DNA from: Mycobacterium sp. 852014-50255_SCH5639931
GTDB lineage: Bacteria > Actinomycetota > Actinomycetes > Mycobacteriales > Mycobacteriaceae
Length of the DNA stretch: 64,000 bases
Assembly (NCBI RefSeq): GCF_001665605.1
Contig: NZ_LZSV01000029.1
Location: forward strand, 124,001 to 188,000
Direction: 5' to 3'
In this document: piece by piece, positions 33,304-41,656 of the stretch
How the letters are laid out: the number at the start of each line of letters is the position of its first letter
How positions within the stretch are numbered: the stretch's first letter is position 1
Made by a program: the position numbers and the translations under genes
Notes under the pieces: model-generated
The model's input: only the letters and a program-made list of their open reading frames with translations
Told to the model about the DNA's origin: nothing
The model's database searches: none

Positions 33304-35337
33304 ATGCCGGTGGCTCTTCGTGCGTGGTGCGCAACGTTAGCTTTTGCGCTCTCGGTGCCGGCCAGTGTTGCCGCGGCGCTCGCGGCGCCGATCGGCGACG
33401 ACACCGGCGACCGGCTGGTCGGCTGGGACACCTATCGACGGCTGGACCGGTTGCCGTATCTGCGCACCGACACGCAGGCCCTGCAGCTCTCCAGTTTCGA
33501 CCGCAGCGGCGGAGATTTCGACCTCTCCACCGGTAACCGCAATGGCACCGGAGGATGCTTGACCTCCGGCGGTGCCGGCTGCGTCATCGCGGAGGACCGC
33601 GGTGCCGGCGAGGTGGATTCGATCTGGCTCACCCGCGACGGCGGCAAGGTGACCCGGATCGGGAATATCCGCGTCGAACTGGACGGACGAACCGTGCTCG
33701 ACGCTCCCCTGCAATCGGTGGTCGACGGTGCATTGGGTGCGCCGTTCGAATGGCCGCTCGTTGCGAATGCGGCACAGTCGCCCGGCGGTGTGTACATCAA
33801 GGTGCCGATGCCCTACCGACAGTCGATGCGGATCAGCGTCGCATCGAATCTCGAGTACTACCACGTCGACTATCGCCAATTCTCGAGCGCCGTGGGCGTC
33901 TCCACTTTCTCGCCCGCCGACCGCGCGCTCGACGTGCTCGCCACGATGCGCGCCGCGGGCACCGTTGACCCCAAACCATCTGCGGCTGCGGCGGTTCACG
34001 ACAACCGGGTTGTCGAGGTCCCGGCCCGGGCCGAGACGACCATCGCGGAATCGACCGGCCCGGGCACCATCTCGGCGTTACGGCTGCAACTGCCCGAACC
34101 GGCGGACCAACTGCTGAGCGGCTTGCGGCTGCAAATGGACTTCGACGGCCGCACCATGGTCGACTCCCCGCTCGGGGAGTTCTTCGGCGCCGGGCTGGGT
34201 GCCAATACCGTGCGGTCCCTGATGTTCGCCGTAGTCCAGCAGCCCGGAGGACCGCTGTCGCTGTCCGCATGGTGGCCCATGCCTTTCGCCCAGGCGGCCC
34301 GCATCACGCTTGTGAACACCACCGACGACCCGGTAGCCGGAATCGACAGCGACGTGACCACCGTCCCCGACGCCCAATGGGCGCCCGCACTGGCCAGCGG
34401 TCGCGCCGGCTACTTCACCGCTCGCTCGCATGCCGGGCCGACGGTCCCCGGCCAAGACTGGTTGTTCGCCGACGAACAGGGCCACGGGAAATTCGTCGGC
34501 GTCAGCCACACCATCCGCGGTTCTCGAATAAGGACCGCGTTCAGTGACGCCGCCCCTTACTTTCTCGAAGGGGCCGAACGCGTCTACACGGACGGCGCCG
34601 GGTCGCCCCAGTGGTATGGCACCGGTACCGAGGACCTCTACGAGGGTGGCTGGTATTTCAAGGACGGCACCCGCTTCAGCGACCCGCTCACCGGACAACC
34701 GGACCGGCGCACGGCCACCGCCGGCTGCGCCGACTACTGTGTCGCCGTCTATCGGCTCATGCTCGCCGACGCCATCGATTACCACTCCGCGATCCGCTTC
34801 GGCATCGAGCACGGTAAACGGAACATGGTTCAACCCGACTACAGCTCAACAGCTTTCCTCTACACGCAGCCGAATGACACCCTTACGCCTGGCGACAACG
34901 TTCGCCCGGGCGACCCGGTCAGCCGACTCCTGCACGGATACGCCGACACTGACGGCGCCGATCAGCTGCTGGTCAGCGAATATGAAGGCGCCGACGACAC
35001 CCGTCCGGTGATCGGATCGGTCCGCGCCACTAACGCCGCGGTCACGTTCCACCTCGAGACCAACCCGGACAACCGCGGCATCCTGCTGCGCCGCACGTCG
35101 GATCAGGCGGACGGCTTCCAGTCGGCGGACATCACCATCGATGGCGTCCCCGTCGGGAATTGGCTGCAGCCCCGCAACAACAGCTTTCATCGCTGGCTCG
35201 ACGACACGTACCTCTTGCCGCAATCGGTAACCGCGGGCAAAGCGCAGCTGACGATCACCCTCACGCCCGTACCCGACTCCCCGCCGTGGACGGCCAGTCG
35301 CTATGAGATCGAGACGCTGACCGGTTCAACCGATTAG
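33304..35337 (+). CDS. Secreted GH172 (DUF2961) glycoside hydrolase
   Basis: 677 residues from ATG 33304, where a signal peptide begins (hydrophobic LRAWCATLAFALSVPASVAA, cleavage near ALA-AP). The body is a double DUF2961/GH172 jelly-roll. LVGWDTYRRLDRLPYL is the family N-terminus. The two likely catalytic Glu lie in SPLGEFFGAG near residue 287 and in YGTGTEDLYEGGW near residue 443. Characterised GH172 enzymes act on fructofuranosyl or D-arabinofuranosyl linkages, the latter including mycobacterial arabinan. I infer a role in trimming arabinogalactan or lipoarabinomannan. The 3' end overlaps the convergent rhomboid-like gene by four bases. Confidence 0.83.
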   Translation: MPVALRAWCATLAFALSVPASVAAALAAPIGDDTGDRLVGWDTYRRLDRLPYLRTDTQALQLSSFDRSGGDFDLSTGNRNGTGGCLTSGGAGCVIAEDRGAGEVDSIWLTRDGGKVTRIGNIRVELDGRTVLDAPLQSVVDGALGAPFEWPLVANAAQSPGGVYIKVPMPYRQSMRISVASNLEYYHVDYRQFSSAVGVSTFSPADRALDVLATMRAAGTVDPKPSAAAAVHDNRVVEVPARAETTIAESTGPGTISALRLQLPEPADQLLSGLRLQMDFDGRTMVDSPLGEFFGAGLGANTVRSLMFAVVQQPGGPLSLSAWWPMPFAQAARITLVNTTDDPVAGIDSDVTTVPDAQWAPALASGRAGYFTARSHAGPTVPGQDWLFADEQGHGKFVGVSHTIRGSRIRTAFSDAAPYFLEGAERVYTDGAGSPQWYGTGTEDLYEGGWYFKDGTRFSDPLTGQPDRRTATAGCADYCVAVYRLMLADAIDYHSAIRFGIEHGKRNMVQPDYSSTAFLYTQPNDTLTPGDNVRPGDPVSRLLHGYADTDGADQLLVSEYEGADDTRPVIGSVRATNAAVTFHLETNPDNRGILLRRTSDQADGFQSADITIDGVPVGNWLQPRNNSFHRWLDDTYLLPQSVTAGKAQLTITLTPVPDSPPWTASRYEIETLTGSTD

Positions 35338-36092
35338 ACCGCGGCCGACCGCACCACCCGATTGGCGAGCAGGGCCACCACGACGCCCGTCAACCCGCCG
35401 ACGGGAGCCATCAACGACGAGCATCCCGACAGCACGAAGAACCCGAACGCGGCGCCGACGGTCAGCAAGGTCGCGTGCACGGGCGTCCAGCGCGCCATCG
35501 ACGGCAACCGGAACGACAAGCCCATGCCAAGGAGCAGCGCCAGAACGTGACCGAACGCGGTGAAGTCCGCGTCAGACGTGGCCACCAACCCGATGCCAAG
35601 CCACCAACCGATCCAGGCCGGACGCCAGCGCAACGGTATCGATGCGGTCAGGGCGCCCAGCACGCACACCGCGCCGTAGCTGATCCCGACATCGGTGGCC
35701 CGCGCGACCGAGAACGGCAACCATCCCGTCTCCACCGCGGCGACCAGCCCTACCGCGAGGATCAAGGTGGCGCCGATGTGGCCGACGGCAAAGGTGATCA
35801 GCAAGCCCCTACCGCGCCAGATGAGTTCGCCCAGCGCCAGCAGGCACACCAGCCCGGGCAACCAGAGATAGACGTTGCCCCCGTCGCTGACGAATGCGCT
35901 ACCGACCAGGGCGGCCAGGTGGCCGTGCGCCAGGTTGTGCAGGTTGGTGCTCATTTCGCTGACGACCGAGGCGCGGGTGCGCGCACCCATAGCGGTCAGG
36001 GTGACGGAGACCGCGAGCAACAGGACGGCGTACGCCACAGTGACACGCAAGCGGTCGGCGCGTGCGCGAACGTTCGTGCTGGAAGACGTCAT
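35334..36092 (-). CDS. Rhomboid-like membrane protein
   Basis: A 252-residue polytopic protein with about six to seven helices. Rhomboid-like landmarks are the N-terminal loop MSTNLHNLAHGHLAALVGSA, a Ser in DVGISYGAV and a His in FTAFGHVLALLLG, which may form the Ser-His dyad of an intramembrane protease. The Ser motif is GxSxG rather than the usual GxSG, so activity is uncertain. ATG 36092 overlaps the LysA-like stop (ATGA), showing coupling; a TTG at 36104 is less likely. Confidence 0.72.
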   Translation of the reverse strand: MTSSSTNVRARADRLRVTVAYAVLLLAVSVTLTAMGARTRASVVSEMSTNLHNLAHGHLAALVGSAFVSDGGNVYLWLPGLVCLLALGELIWRGRGLLITFAVGHIGATLILAVGLVAAVETGWLPFSVARATDVGISYGAVCVLGALTASIPLRWRPAWIGWWLGIGLVATSDADFTAFGHVLALLLGMGLSFRLPSMARWTPVHATLLTVGAAFGFFVLSGCSSLMAPVGGLTGVVVALLANRVVRSAAV

Positions 36093-37393
36093 TGGCCGTT
36101 CCAACCGCGGTCGCGGGCCAGCAGGTCGGCCACGGTCTCCCGGCGCACCAGTTCTCGAGCGCGGCCGCCGGAGACCGCGACCAGCGGCGGCCGACCCACC
36201 AGGCTGAGGCTCGATACCGTCGAGTGCTGATAGGCGCCGGTGCAGGCCACCGCCAGCAGATCTCCGGGGTGGATGTCCGCGGGCAGCTCGATGTCGCGCG
36301 CGATCTCGTCACCGTGTCCATTCCGGCCCACGACGGTGACGGGTGTACTGGCGGTCGGGCGGTGGCGGTTCGCCAGTGCCACCGTGTATTTCGCGCCCAT
36401 ACGCCGCGGGTTGTCGGCCGGTCCGCCGTCCACCGCGACGAAGGTATGCCCGCCCGGCTGCCGCTTGACAGCTGTGACCCGGCACAGGGTCACCCCGGCG
36501 CGTGCGGCGATCGCCCGGCCTGGCTCGATCACGATCTTCGGCCGCGGGAATCCGCGCTCCGCGCAAGCGGATTCCAACGCGGCATCGACGGTGGCCCCGA
36601 GCGACCGCAGGTTGAGTTCCGGGTCGCCCGAACGGTATGGGATCGCGTGACCGCCGCCGAGATTGAGCTCAGTGAGCACGACCTGATGGTGTTCGCGGAC
36701 CTCGGCCATCACGCCGATCATCTGCCGGATAGCCGCACCGTAGAGCGAGGCGTCGGTGAGGTGCGCCCCGAGTTGGCAGTGCAGCCCCACCAAGTCGAGC
36801 GACGGCTGGTCCACGACACGCCTGAGTGCCGCCTGGCCCCCCGACAGGGCGAAGCCGAATTTTTGGTCGGGCGCCCCGACGTCGGGAATGACCCGCACCA
36901 GGACGCGCTGCCGGTGACGCACCCGGCAGGCGAGCAGCGAGATCTCGCTGGGTGAGTCGATCACGATCCGCCCGACCCCGGCCTCGATCGCGTCACCGAG
37001 CTCAGTCGCGGTCTTCGCGCCGGCCAGGACGATCCGCGAGGGCGGGACGTCGGCAGCCAGCGCGGTGGCCAGCTCGGCGGCCGAGCAGACCTTCACGCCG
37101 GCCCCTTCGTCCGCGGCCCAGCGGGCCACGTCCACGCTGAACAACGCCTTGCCGCCGTAAATCAGCTCGGCATCGGGGAGCGTCGCGCGATAGCAGCGGA
37201 TGCGGGCGCGAAAATCCTCCTCGTCCACCACGTGGATGGGGGTGCCGTACTCGGCGGCGATATCGTCGGCGGCGACGTCTCCGACGCACAATCGGCCCAG
37301 GTCGTCGACGTACGCACTGAGCGGCCAGACCGCGCGATCGAGGTGCGGGTTCAACCCGTGCCTCACCGACGGAAGCAGCTCGAAGAGCGTCAT
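36089..37393 (-). CDS. LysA-like PLP-dependent decarboxylase (catalytic Cys motif missing)
   Basis: 434 residues of the fold-type III diaminopimelate/ornithine decarboxylase family. PLP Lys-82 in YGGKALFS, Gly loop LNLGGGHAIPY and EPGRAI are intact. The usual CESGD motif, which supplies the catalytic Cys, reads GRNGHGDEIA, and the following TGAYxxS region reads CTGAYQHST. This makes it unlikely to be the main meso-DAP decarboxylase of lysine synthesis; another amino acid or a carbamoylated substrate is possible. ATG 37393 follows GGAGGT. It is upstream of and coupled to the rhomboid-like gene. Confidence 0.82.
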   Translation of the reverse strand: MTLFELLPSVRHGLNPHLDRAVWPLSAYVDDLGRLCVGDVAADDIAAEYGTPIHVVDEEDFRARIRCYRATLPDAELIYGGKALFSVDVARWAADEGAGVKVCSAAELATALAADVPPSRIVLAGAKTATELGDAIEAGVGRIVIDSPSEISLLACRVRHRQRVLVRVIPDVGAPDQKFGFALSGGQAALRRVVDQPSLDLVGLHCQLGAHLTDASLYGAAIRQMIGVMAEVREHHQVVLTELNLGGGHAIPYRSGDPELNLRSLGATVDAALESACAERGFPRPKIVIEPGRAIAARAGVTLCRVTAVKRQPGGHTFVAVDGGPADNPRRMGAKYTVALANRHRPTASTPVTVVGRNGHGDEIARDIELPADIHPGDLLAVACTGAYQHSTVSSLSLVGRPPLVAVSGGRARELVRRETVADLLARDRGWNGQ

Positions 37394-37466
37394 ACCTCCA
37401 CGGTGCCGGTCCGGCCGCGGGCGTGCCGCCGTCTTAACGAAGCCTTCACACCCGGGCGGTAAATCT

Positions 37467-38120
37467 TCACAGATCCGGAACACTGGCCGCGATCGAGGCG
37501 ATCACCTCGTTCGCCGGCAGGATCGCGGTCGCGTAGTTCGGGATGTTCACCTCGAGCGCGGCGCGCATCTCCACGTCCGAATAGTCCGCCGTTGCGTCGC
37601 GCACCACGGTGACCTCGTAACCAAGCTCCGCGCCGTACCGCACCGTGGCCTCGAGGCAGGTGTGGGCGATCAGCCCCATGACGATGAGCCGATGAATGCC
37701 GTGCCGTTTGAGCTGCAGGTCCAAATCCGTATTGGCGAAACCACTTGAACACCAATGCTCATGGGCGACGACGTCGCCGGGCTGCGGTTCGAACCCGTCG
37801 CGTAGCTCGCCACCCCAGGTGCCGAACTCGAAGGTCTTGCGTGACCACGCCGCCTTCTGAACGGGGGCGATGTATTTCCACGTCTCGTAATCGCCGGGGC
37901 GGTATCGGCGATGCAGCGCGTAGAACACGCGGATATGCGCGGACCGCGCGGCGTCGAGCACCTGCCTCATGTGCGTGACGCAGTCGTTGCTCTCGATGAC
38001 GTTCTTCAGGCGCTCCCACACCTTGCCGCCGGGGGAGATGAAGTCGTTGTACGGATCGATCACCACCAGCCCGGTGGTGTCCTTGTCAAATGTCACGCCG
38101 ACATCATCCCTCTCCGGCAT
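37467..38120 (-). CDS. Isochorismatase-family cysteine hydrolase
   Basis: A 217-residue amidohydrolase fold. Catalytic Asp-22 in VIDPYNDF and nucleophile Cys-155 in LIAHTCLEATVRYGAELGY are present. The third member of the triad, normally Lys in KxxxSaF, falls on His-122 (HWCSSGF), an uncommon replacement. A C-N hydrolase activity is expected if the His can substitute. ATG 38120. It ends 73 bases before the LysA-like gene on the same strand. Confidence 0.82.
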   Translation of the reverse strand: MPERDDVGVTFDKDTTGLVVIDPYNDFISPGGKVWERLKNVIESNDCVTHMRQVLDAARSAHIRVFYALHRRYRPGDYETWKYIAPVQKAAWSRKTFEFGTWGGELRDGFEPQPGDVVAHEHWCSSGFANTDLDLQLKRHGIHRLIVMGLIAHTCLEATVRYGAELGYEVTVVRDATADYSDVEMRAALEVNIPNYATAILPANEVIASIAASVPDL

Positions 38121-38166
38121 CTTGACTGCCCGGTCTACCTGCTGCTAGACATGGGTGCGCCGCGAA

Positions 38167-38184
38167 TTTGGGCGATCGCCCAAA
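38167..38184. promoter_or_regulatory. TetR operator upstream of the P450 gene
   Basis: TTTGGGCGATCGCCCAAA is a perfect 18-bp palindrome 21 bases before the P450 start. A near copy (two mismatches, sharing 15 contiguous bases AATTTGGGCGATCGC) lies upstream of the tetR gene that follows the P450. The match makes this the probable binding site of that regulator. Confidence 0.8.
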
Positions 38185-38205
38185 CGGCGTGGAGGTGAAG
38201 CATCG

Positions 38206-39408
38206 ATGACCGTCAGCAGCGACACGGACGTCTACTACGACCCCTACGACGTCGACATCAACGCCGACCCGTATCCGACGTACGCGCGGCTGCGCGAAGA
38301 GGCACCGATCTACTACAACGAGCGCTATGACTTCTGGGCGCTGTCCCGGCATTCCGACGTCGAGCGGGCGCTGGCCAACTGGGAGACGTTCTCCAGCAAG
38401 CGCAGTGACATCCTCGAGCTCATCCAGTCGAAATTCGACATGCCCGGTGGCGTCATGATGTTCCAAGATCCGCCCGAGCACACCAGGCTGCGCGGCCTGA
38501 TGGCGCGAGTGTTCACGCCGCGCCGGATGGCCGCCCTCGAGGACCAGATTCGGCAATACTGCGTGCGGTGCCTGGACCCGCTCGTCGGCTCGCAAGGCTT
38601 CGACATCATCGCGGAGCTTGCCTCGATGATGCCGATGCGGGTGATCGGGATGCTGTTGGGAATCCCTGAGTCCGAACAAGTCTCGGTGCGCGACGCCAAT
38701 GATGCCAACCTGCGCACCAAGCCGGGCGCACCGCTGAAGGTTGCCGACGCCGAGTCGATCGCCGACGGCCGGATCTACGCCGACTACGTGGAATGGCGGG
38801 CCAAGAACCCTTCCGACGACCTGATGACGACGCTGCTCAACGTCGAGTTCGACGATGAGCACGGGGTGCACCGAAAACTGACGCGCAAGGAGGTGCTGCA
38901 CTACACGCAGGTGGTGGCCGGGGCGGGCAACGAAACGACCGGCCGGCTGATCGGCTGGCTGGCCAAGGTGCTCGCCGAGCATCCCGACCAGCGGCGCGCC
39001 GTCGATGAGGATCGGTCACTGTTGACCCGTACCGTCGACGAGACGCTGCGATTCGAGCCGACGGGGCCCCACGTCGCGCGTTGGATGGCAAGGGATTTCG
39101 AGTGTTACGGCTCGACGGTTCCGGCCGGCAGCGCCATGCTGCTGCTGTTCGGCGCCGCCAACCGCGACCACCGCCGCTACACCGATCCCGACACCTACAA
39201 CGTCCGTCGCGACAACATCTCGCACATCACGTTCGGGAAGGGTGTGCACTACTGCCTCGGCGCCAACCTGGCCCGCCTGGAGGGCCGCATCGCGCTGGAC
39301 GAGATCCTGAACCGCTGGCCCGAATGGGGTATCGACTACGACACGGCGCAATTGGCCTCGACGTCGACGGTGCGGGGCTGGGAGCGGCTGCGAGTCGTGT
39401 TGCCCTGA
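38206..39408 (+). CDS. Cytochrome P450
   Basis: 400 residues from ATG 38206, which has a strong GGAGGTGAAG ribosome site. I-helix VVAGAGNETTGRLIGW, ExxR in DETLRFEP, and heme loop FGKGVHYCLGANLARLEG with the Cys ligand near residue 348. The N-terminus YYDPYDVDINADPYPTY is typical of mycobacterial P450s acting on lipids or sterol fragments. Its stop is 6 bases from the convergent tetR stop. The palindromic operator upstream predicts repression by that TetR. The substrate is unknown. Confidence 0.9.
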   Translation: MTVSSDTDVYYDPYDVDINADPYPTYARLREEAPIYYNERYDFWALSRHSDVERALANWETFSSKRSDILELIQSKFDMPGGVMMFQDPPEHTRLRGLMARVFTPRRMAALEDQIRQYCVRCLDPLVGSQGFDIIAELASMMPMRVIGMLLGIPESEQVSVRDANDANLRTKPGAPLKVADAESIADGRIYADYVEWRAKNPSDDLMTTLLNVEFDDEHGVHRKLTRKEVLHYTQVVAGAGNETTGRLIGWLAKVLAEHPDQRRAVDEDRSLLTRTVDETLRFEPTGPHVARWMARDFECYGSTVPAGSAMLLLFGAANRDHRRYTDPDTYNVRRDNISHITFGKGVHYCLGANLARLEGRIALDEILNRWPEWGIDYDTAQLASTSTVRGWERLRVVLP

Positions 39409-39414
39409 TTCGGG

Positions 39415-39978
39415 TTAACTCGGCATCTCGAATCGGTCGACCATTCGGTTCATCAGCGAGATGGCCTCCTGGTGGCCGGTCGTCGCGCCCAGCGCCTGCT
39501 CCAGGATCAGCATGCGGCCGACCGCGGCGATGATGACCGCGATGCCGGCGGGTGGAAACTCCTCGGTGTTCAGGTCATTTTCGCGGACAATGAAATTCAG
39601 CGCGGTAATCTGCATTTCGCGCCACCGCTCGAACCAGGCGGCGATCTCGGCCCTGATGTCCTTGCGGTGGTTGGCCAGGCCCATGAACTCCAGCAGCAGG
39701 CGGGTGTCCTTCGGCTCGATGAGCGTTTCCCAGAAGGCGTGCAGGGGGCGGTCGGATGCCAACGCCCGCTGTTGGCGCTCCAGGTACGCGGCAGCGCCGC
39801 GCCGGAAGACATTCAGGTAGAGCTCGTCCATGGTGGGGAAGTAGTAGTGCACCAAGGCGGGCTTGACGCCGGCTTCGGCCGCCACCCGGCGTGACGTCGC
39901 CGCGGCGTAACCCTCGTCGACCATGATCTGGATCGTCGCGTCGATGAGCATGTCGCGCGTCGTGGAGTCCCTGGCCAT
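39415..39978 (-). CDS. TetR-family regulator of the adjacent P450
   Basis: 187 residues. N-terminal helix-turn-helix (AATSRRVAAEAGVKPALVHYY) and a helical effector domain. ATG 39978 is preferred over a TTG one codon earlier. Its own promoter region carries a version of the P450 palindrome (39992-40009), so it probably represses both itself and the P450 and is released by a substrate-like ligand (inference from TetR biology). Confidence 0.88.
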   Translation of the reverse strand: MARDSTTRDMLIDATIQIMVDEGYAAATSRRVAAEAGVKPALVHYYFPTMDELYLNVFRRGAAAYLERQQRALASDRPLHAFWETLIEPKDTRLLLEFMGLANHRKDIRAEIAAWFERWREMQITALNFIVRENDLNTEEFPPAGIAVIIAAVGRMLILEQALGATTGHQEAISLMNRMVDRFEMPS

Positions 39979-39991
39979 CAACGGACCCTAA

Positions 39992-40009
39992 TTTGGGCGA
40001 TCGCTAAAA
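39992..40009. promoter_or_regulatory. TetR operator upstream of its own gene
   Basis: TTTGGGCGATCGCTAAAA differs from the perfect palindrome at 38167-38184 in two positions of the right half. It begins 14 bases upstream of the tetR ATG (39978). Confidence 0.75.
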
Positions 40010-40110
40010 ATCAACACGGCGTGTGAGACAAGCGCAGGCCAAGTTCATGATTAGGGAATCGACGACCGGGGAATTGCTCCGAACAGTTCAAAAAGTGAAG
40101 GAAAAAAACC

Positions 40111-40497
40111 GTGGCTCCAAGCTTCGAAGACGTCATCGCATCCAAATACCTGCTTCTGACCACATTCACCAAGGACGGCCGCCCGAAACCGACGGCGATC
40201 TGGGGTGTGCCCGACGGGGAGAAGCTCCTGGTCATCACCGACGACGGGTCGTGGAAAACAAAGCGGATCAACAACACGCCCCGGGTGACGATCGCCAAGA
40301 GCGGCGCCCTGGGCAAGCCGAAGAGCGAGCCGGTCGAAGCGATCGCGCGGGTCCTGCCGAAGTCGGAGACGCGGCGGGTGTACAACGCCGTGCTCAAGCG
40401 GTACTGGTACCACGCGTGGTGGTTTTACGCGCACTCGATCGTGCGCGGCGGCGTCGACAAGGTGCACGTGGGGCTGGAGATCAAGCCGGCCGCTTAG
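40111..40497 (+). CDS. PPOX-class flavin/F420-dependent enzyme
   Basis: A 128-residue split-barrel protein of the pyridoxamine-phosphate-oxidase-like family. LLTTFTKDGRPKPTAIWGV and the basic segment KTKRINNTPRVTIA, which binds the cofactor phosphate, are typical of F420- or FMN-binding mycobacterial members. GTG 40111 follows AAGGAAAA. The 3' end overlaps the convergent dehydrogenase gene by 17 bases. Activity (reductase or heme/bilin-type) cannot be chosen. Confidence 0.8.
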   Translation: MAPSFEDVIASKYLLLTTFTKDGRPKPTAIWGVPDGEKLLVITDDGSWKTKRINNTPRVTIAKSGALGKPKSEPVEAIARVLPKSETRRVYNAVLKRYWYHAWWFYAHSIVRGGVDKVHVGLEIKPAA

Positions 40498-41644
40498 CGT
40501 CGCTCTTCGGATCGATCAGGATTTTCGCGTGCGCCTCGGGGTCACCGAGTGCCTCGAAAGCGGCTTCGACGCCGGACAACCCGACCGTCCCGGTGATCAG
40601 CGGCGCGACGTCGACCTTGCCGTCGGCGAGCATATGCAGGGTGTCACGGAACTCAAGTGGCGTGTAGCCGAGCACGAACCGCAGGTCGATTTCTTTGTTG
40701 ATCGCCATGGCCGGTCGAATGCGGTCGGCACCCATGCAGACGCCGACGACGACGACCCGCGAGAACAGCGGCGCGCTGGAGATGATGTCGTCGATGATGC
40801 CCGGGACGCCGACGCATTCGAAGATGACGGGATGCTTGGGCGTTGCCGCGCCGGCGGCTTCGGCGGCGCGCCAGACGTGCCACCACGGCAGCCGCAGCCT
40901 TTGTAGCTTCTCGATCGTGCCGACCGCGAGGTCGAATGCCTCGAGGATGCCTTGCAGATGTTTGCGTCCGGCCTGGGTTGCGTACGCCGAGTCCTGTGCG
41001 GGGTCGACGACGATATCGGCGCCGCAGGCCGTCGCGAGCGCACGGCGGCCCGCCGAGAAGTCGCTCGCGACGACGGTGCGCACCCCATGCGACTTGAGCA
41101 TGCAAATAACCGCGAGACCGATTGGCCCGCAGCCGATGACGATGGCGACGTCACCATTGCCCACCTCGCCGCGCCGAACGGCGTGCCACCCGACGGCCAT
41201 CGGCTCGGTCAACGCGGCGACGTCGGGGGACAGTCCGTTCGGAACGGCGAACGTCAGCGACTGCTCGACCAGAAGCTGCTCGGCGTAGGCGCCCGGCGCC
41301 ATGGTCGACAACCCGATCCCGTGCACCTCCTTGCCGCGCCGCAGTAGCGGCAGGGCGACGACAGGGGTCCCGGGCCGCGGGGCCTTGCGGGTGCCAGGAC
41401 CGTAATCGAGTACCTCGCCGCAGAACTCATGGCCGAACACCACCTGCTGATCCGATCGCATGAACGCGTCATATCCCGACTCGGCCATCACGTCGGCGAG
41501 TTCGTCGCAGTGCCGCCGCGCGTGCAGGTCCGATCCGCAGATGCCACATCGGAGGACGTCGATCAGCAACTGGCCTTTGGCCGGCGTCGGTGTGGGTAGA
41601 TCGACGACGTCCAGCTTCGCGTTGGTGCACGTTACGCTCTTCAT
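40481..41644 (-). CDS. Zinc-type alcohol dehydrogenase-like protein (Rv3726-like)
   Basis: A 387-residue MDR protein. Catalytic zinc motif CGICGSDLHAR near residue 33 and GHEFCGEV near residue 70; the structural four-Cys zinc loop is absent. Rossmann motif VIGCGPIGLAV near residue 170. It lies 12 bases downstream of a WS/DGAT gene and is probably cotranscribed. A fatty alcohol or aldehyde substrate would suit a wax-ester partner, but this is inference. Position matches Rv3726. Confidence 0.86.
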   Translation of the reverse strand: MKSVTCTNAKLDVVDLPTPTPAKGQLLIDVLRCGICGSDLHARRHCDELADVMAESGYDAFMRSDQQVVFGHEFCGEVLDYGPGTRKAPRPGTPVVALPLLRRGKEVHGIGLSTMAPGAYAEQLLVEQSLTFAVPNGLSPDVAALTEPMAVGWHAVRRGEVGNGDVAIVIGCGPIGLAVICMLKSHGVRTVVASDFSAGRRALATACGADIVVDPAQDSAYATQAGRKHLQGILEAFDLAVGTIEKLQRLRLPWWHVWRAAEAAGAATPKHPVIFECVGVPGIIDDIISSAPLFSRVVVVGVCMGADRIRPAMAINKEIDLRFVLGYTPLEFRDTLHMLADGKVDVAPLITGTVGLSGVEAAFEALGDPEAHAKILIDPKSDAKRPA

Positions 41645-41656
41645 CAGTCGATCCTC

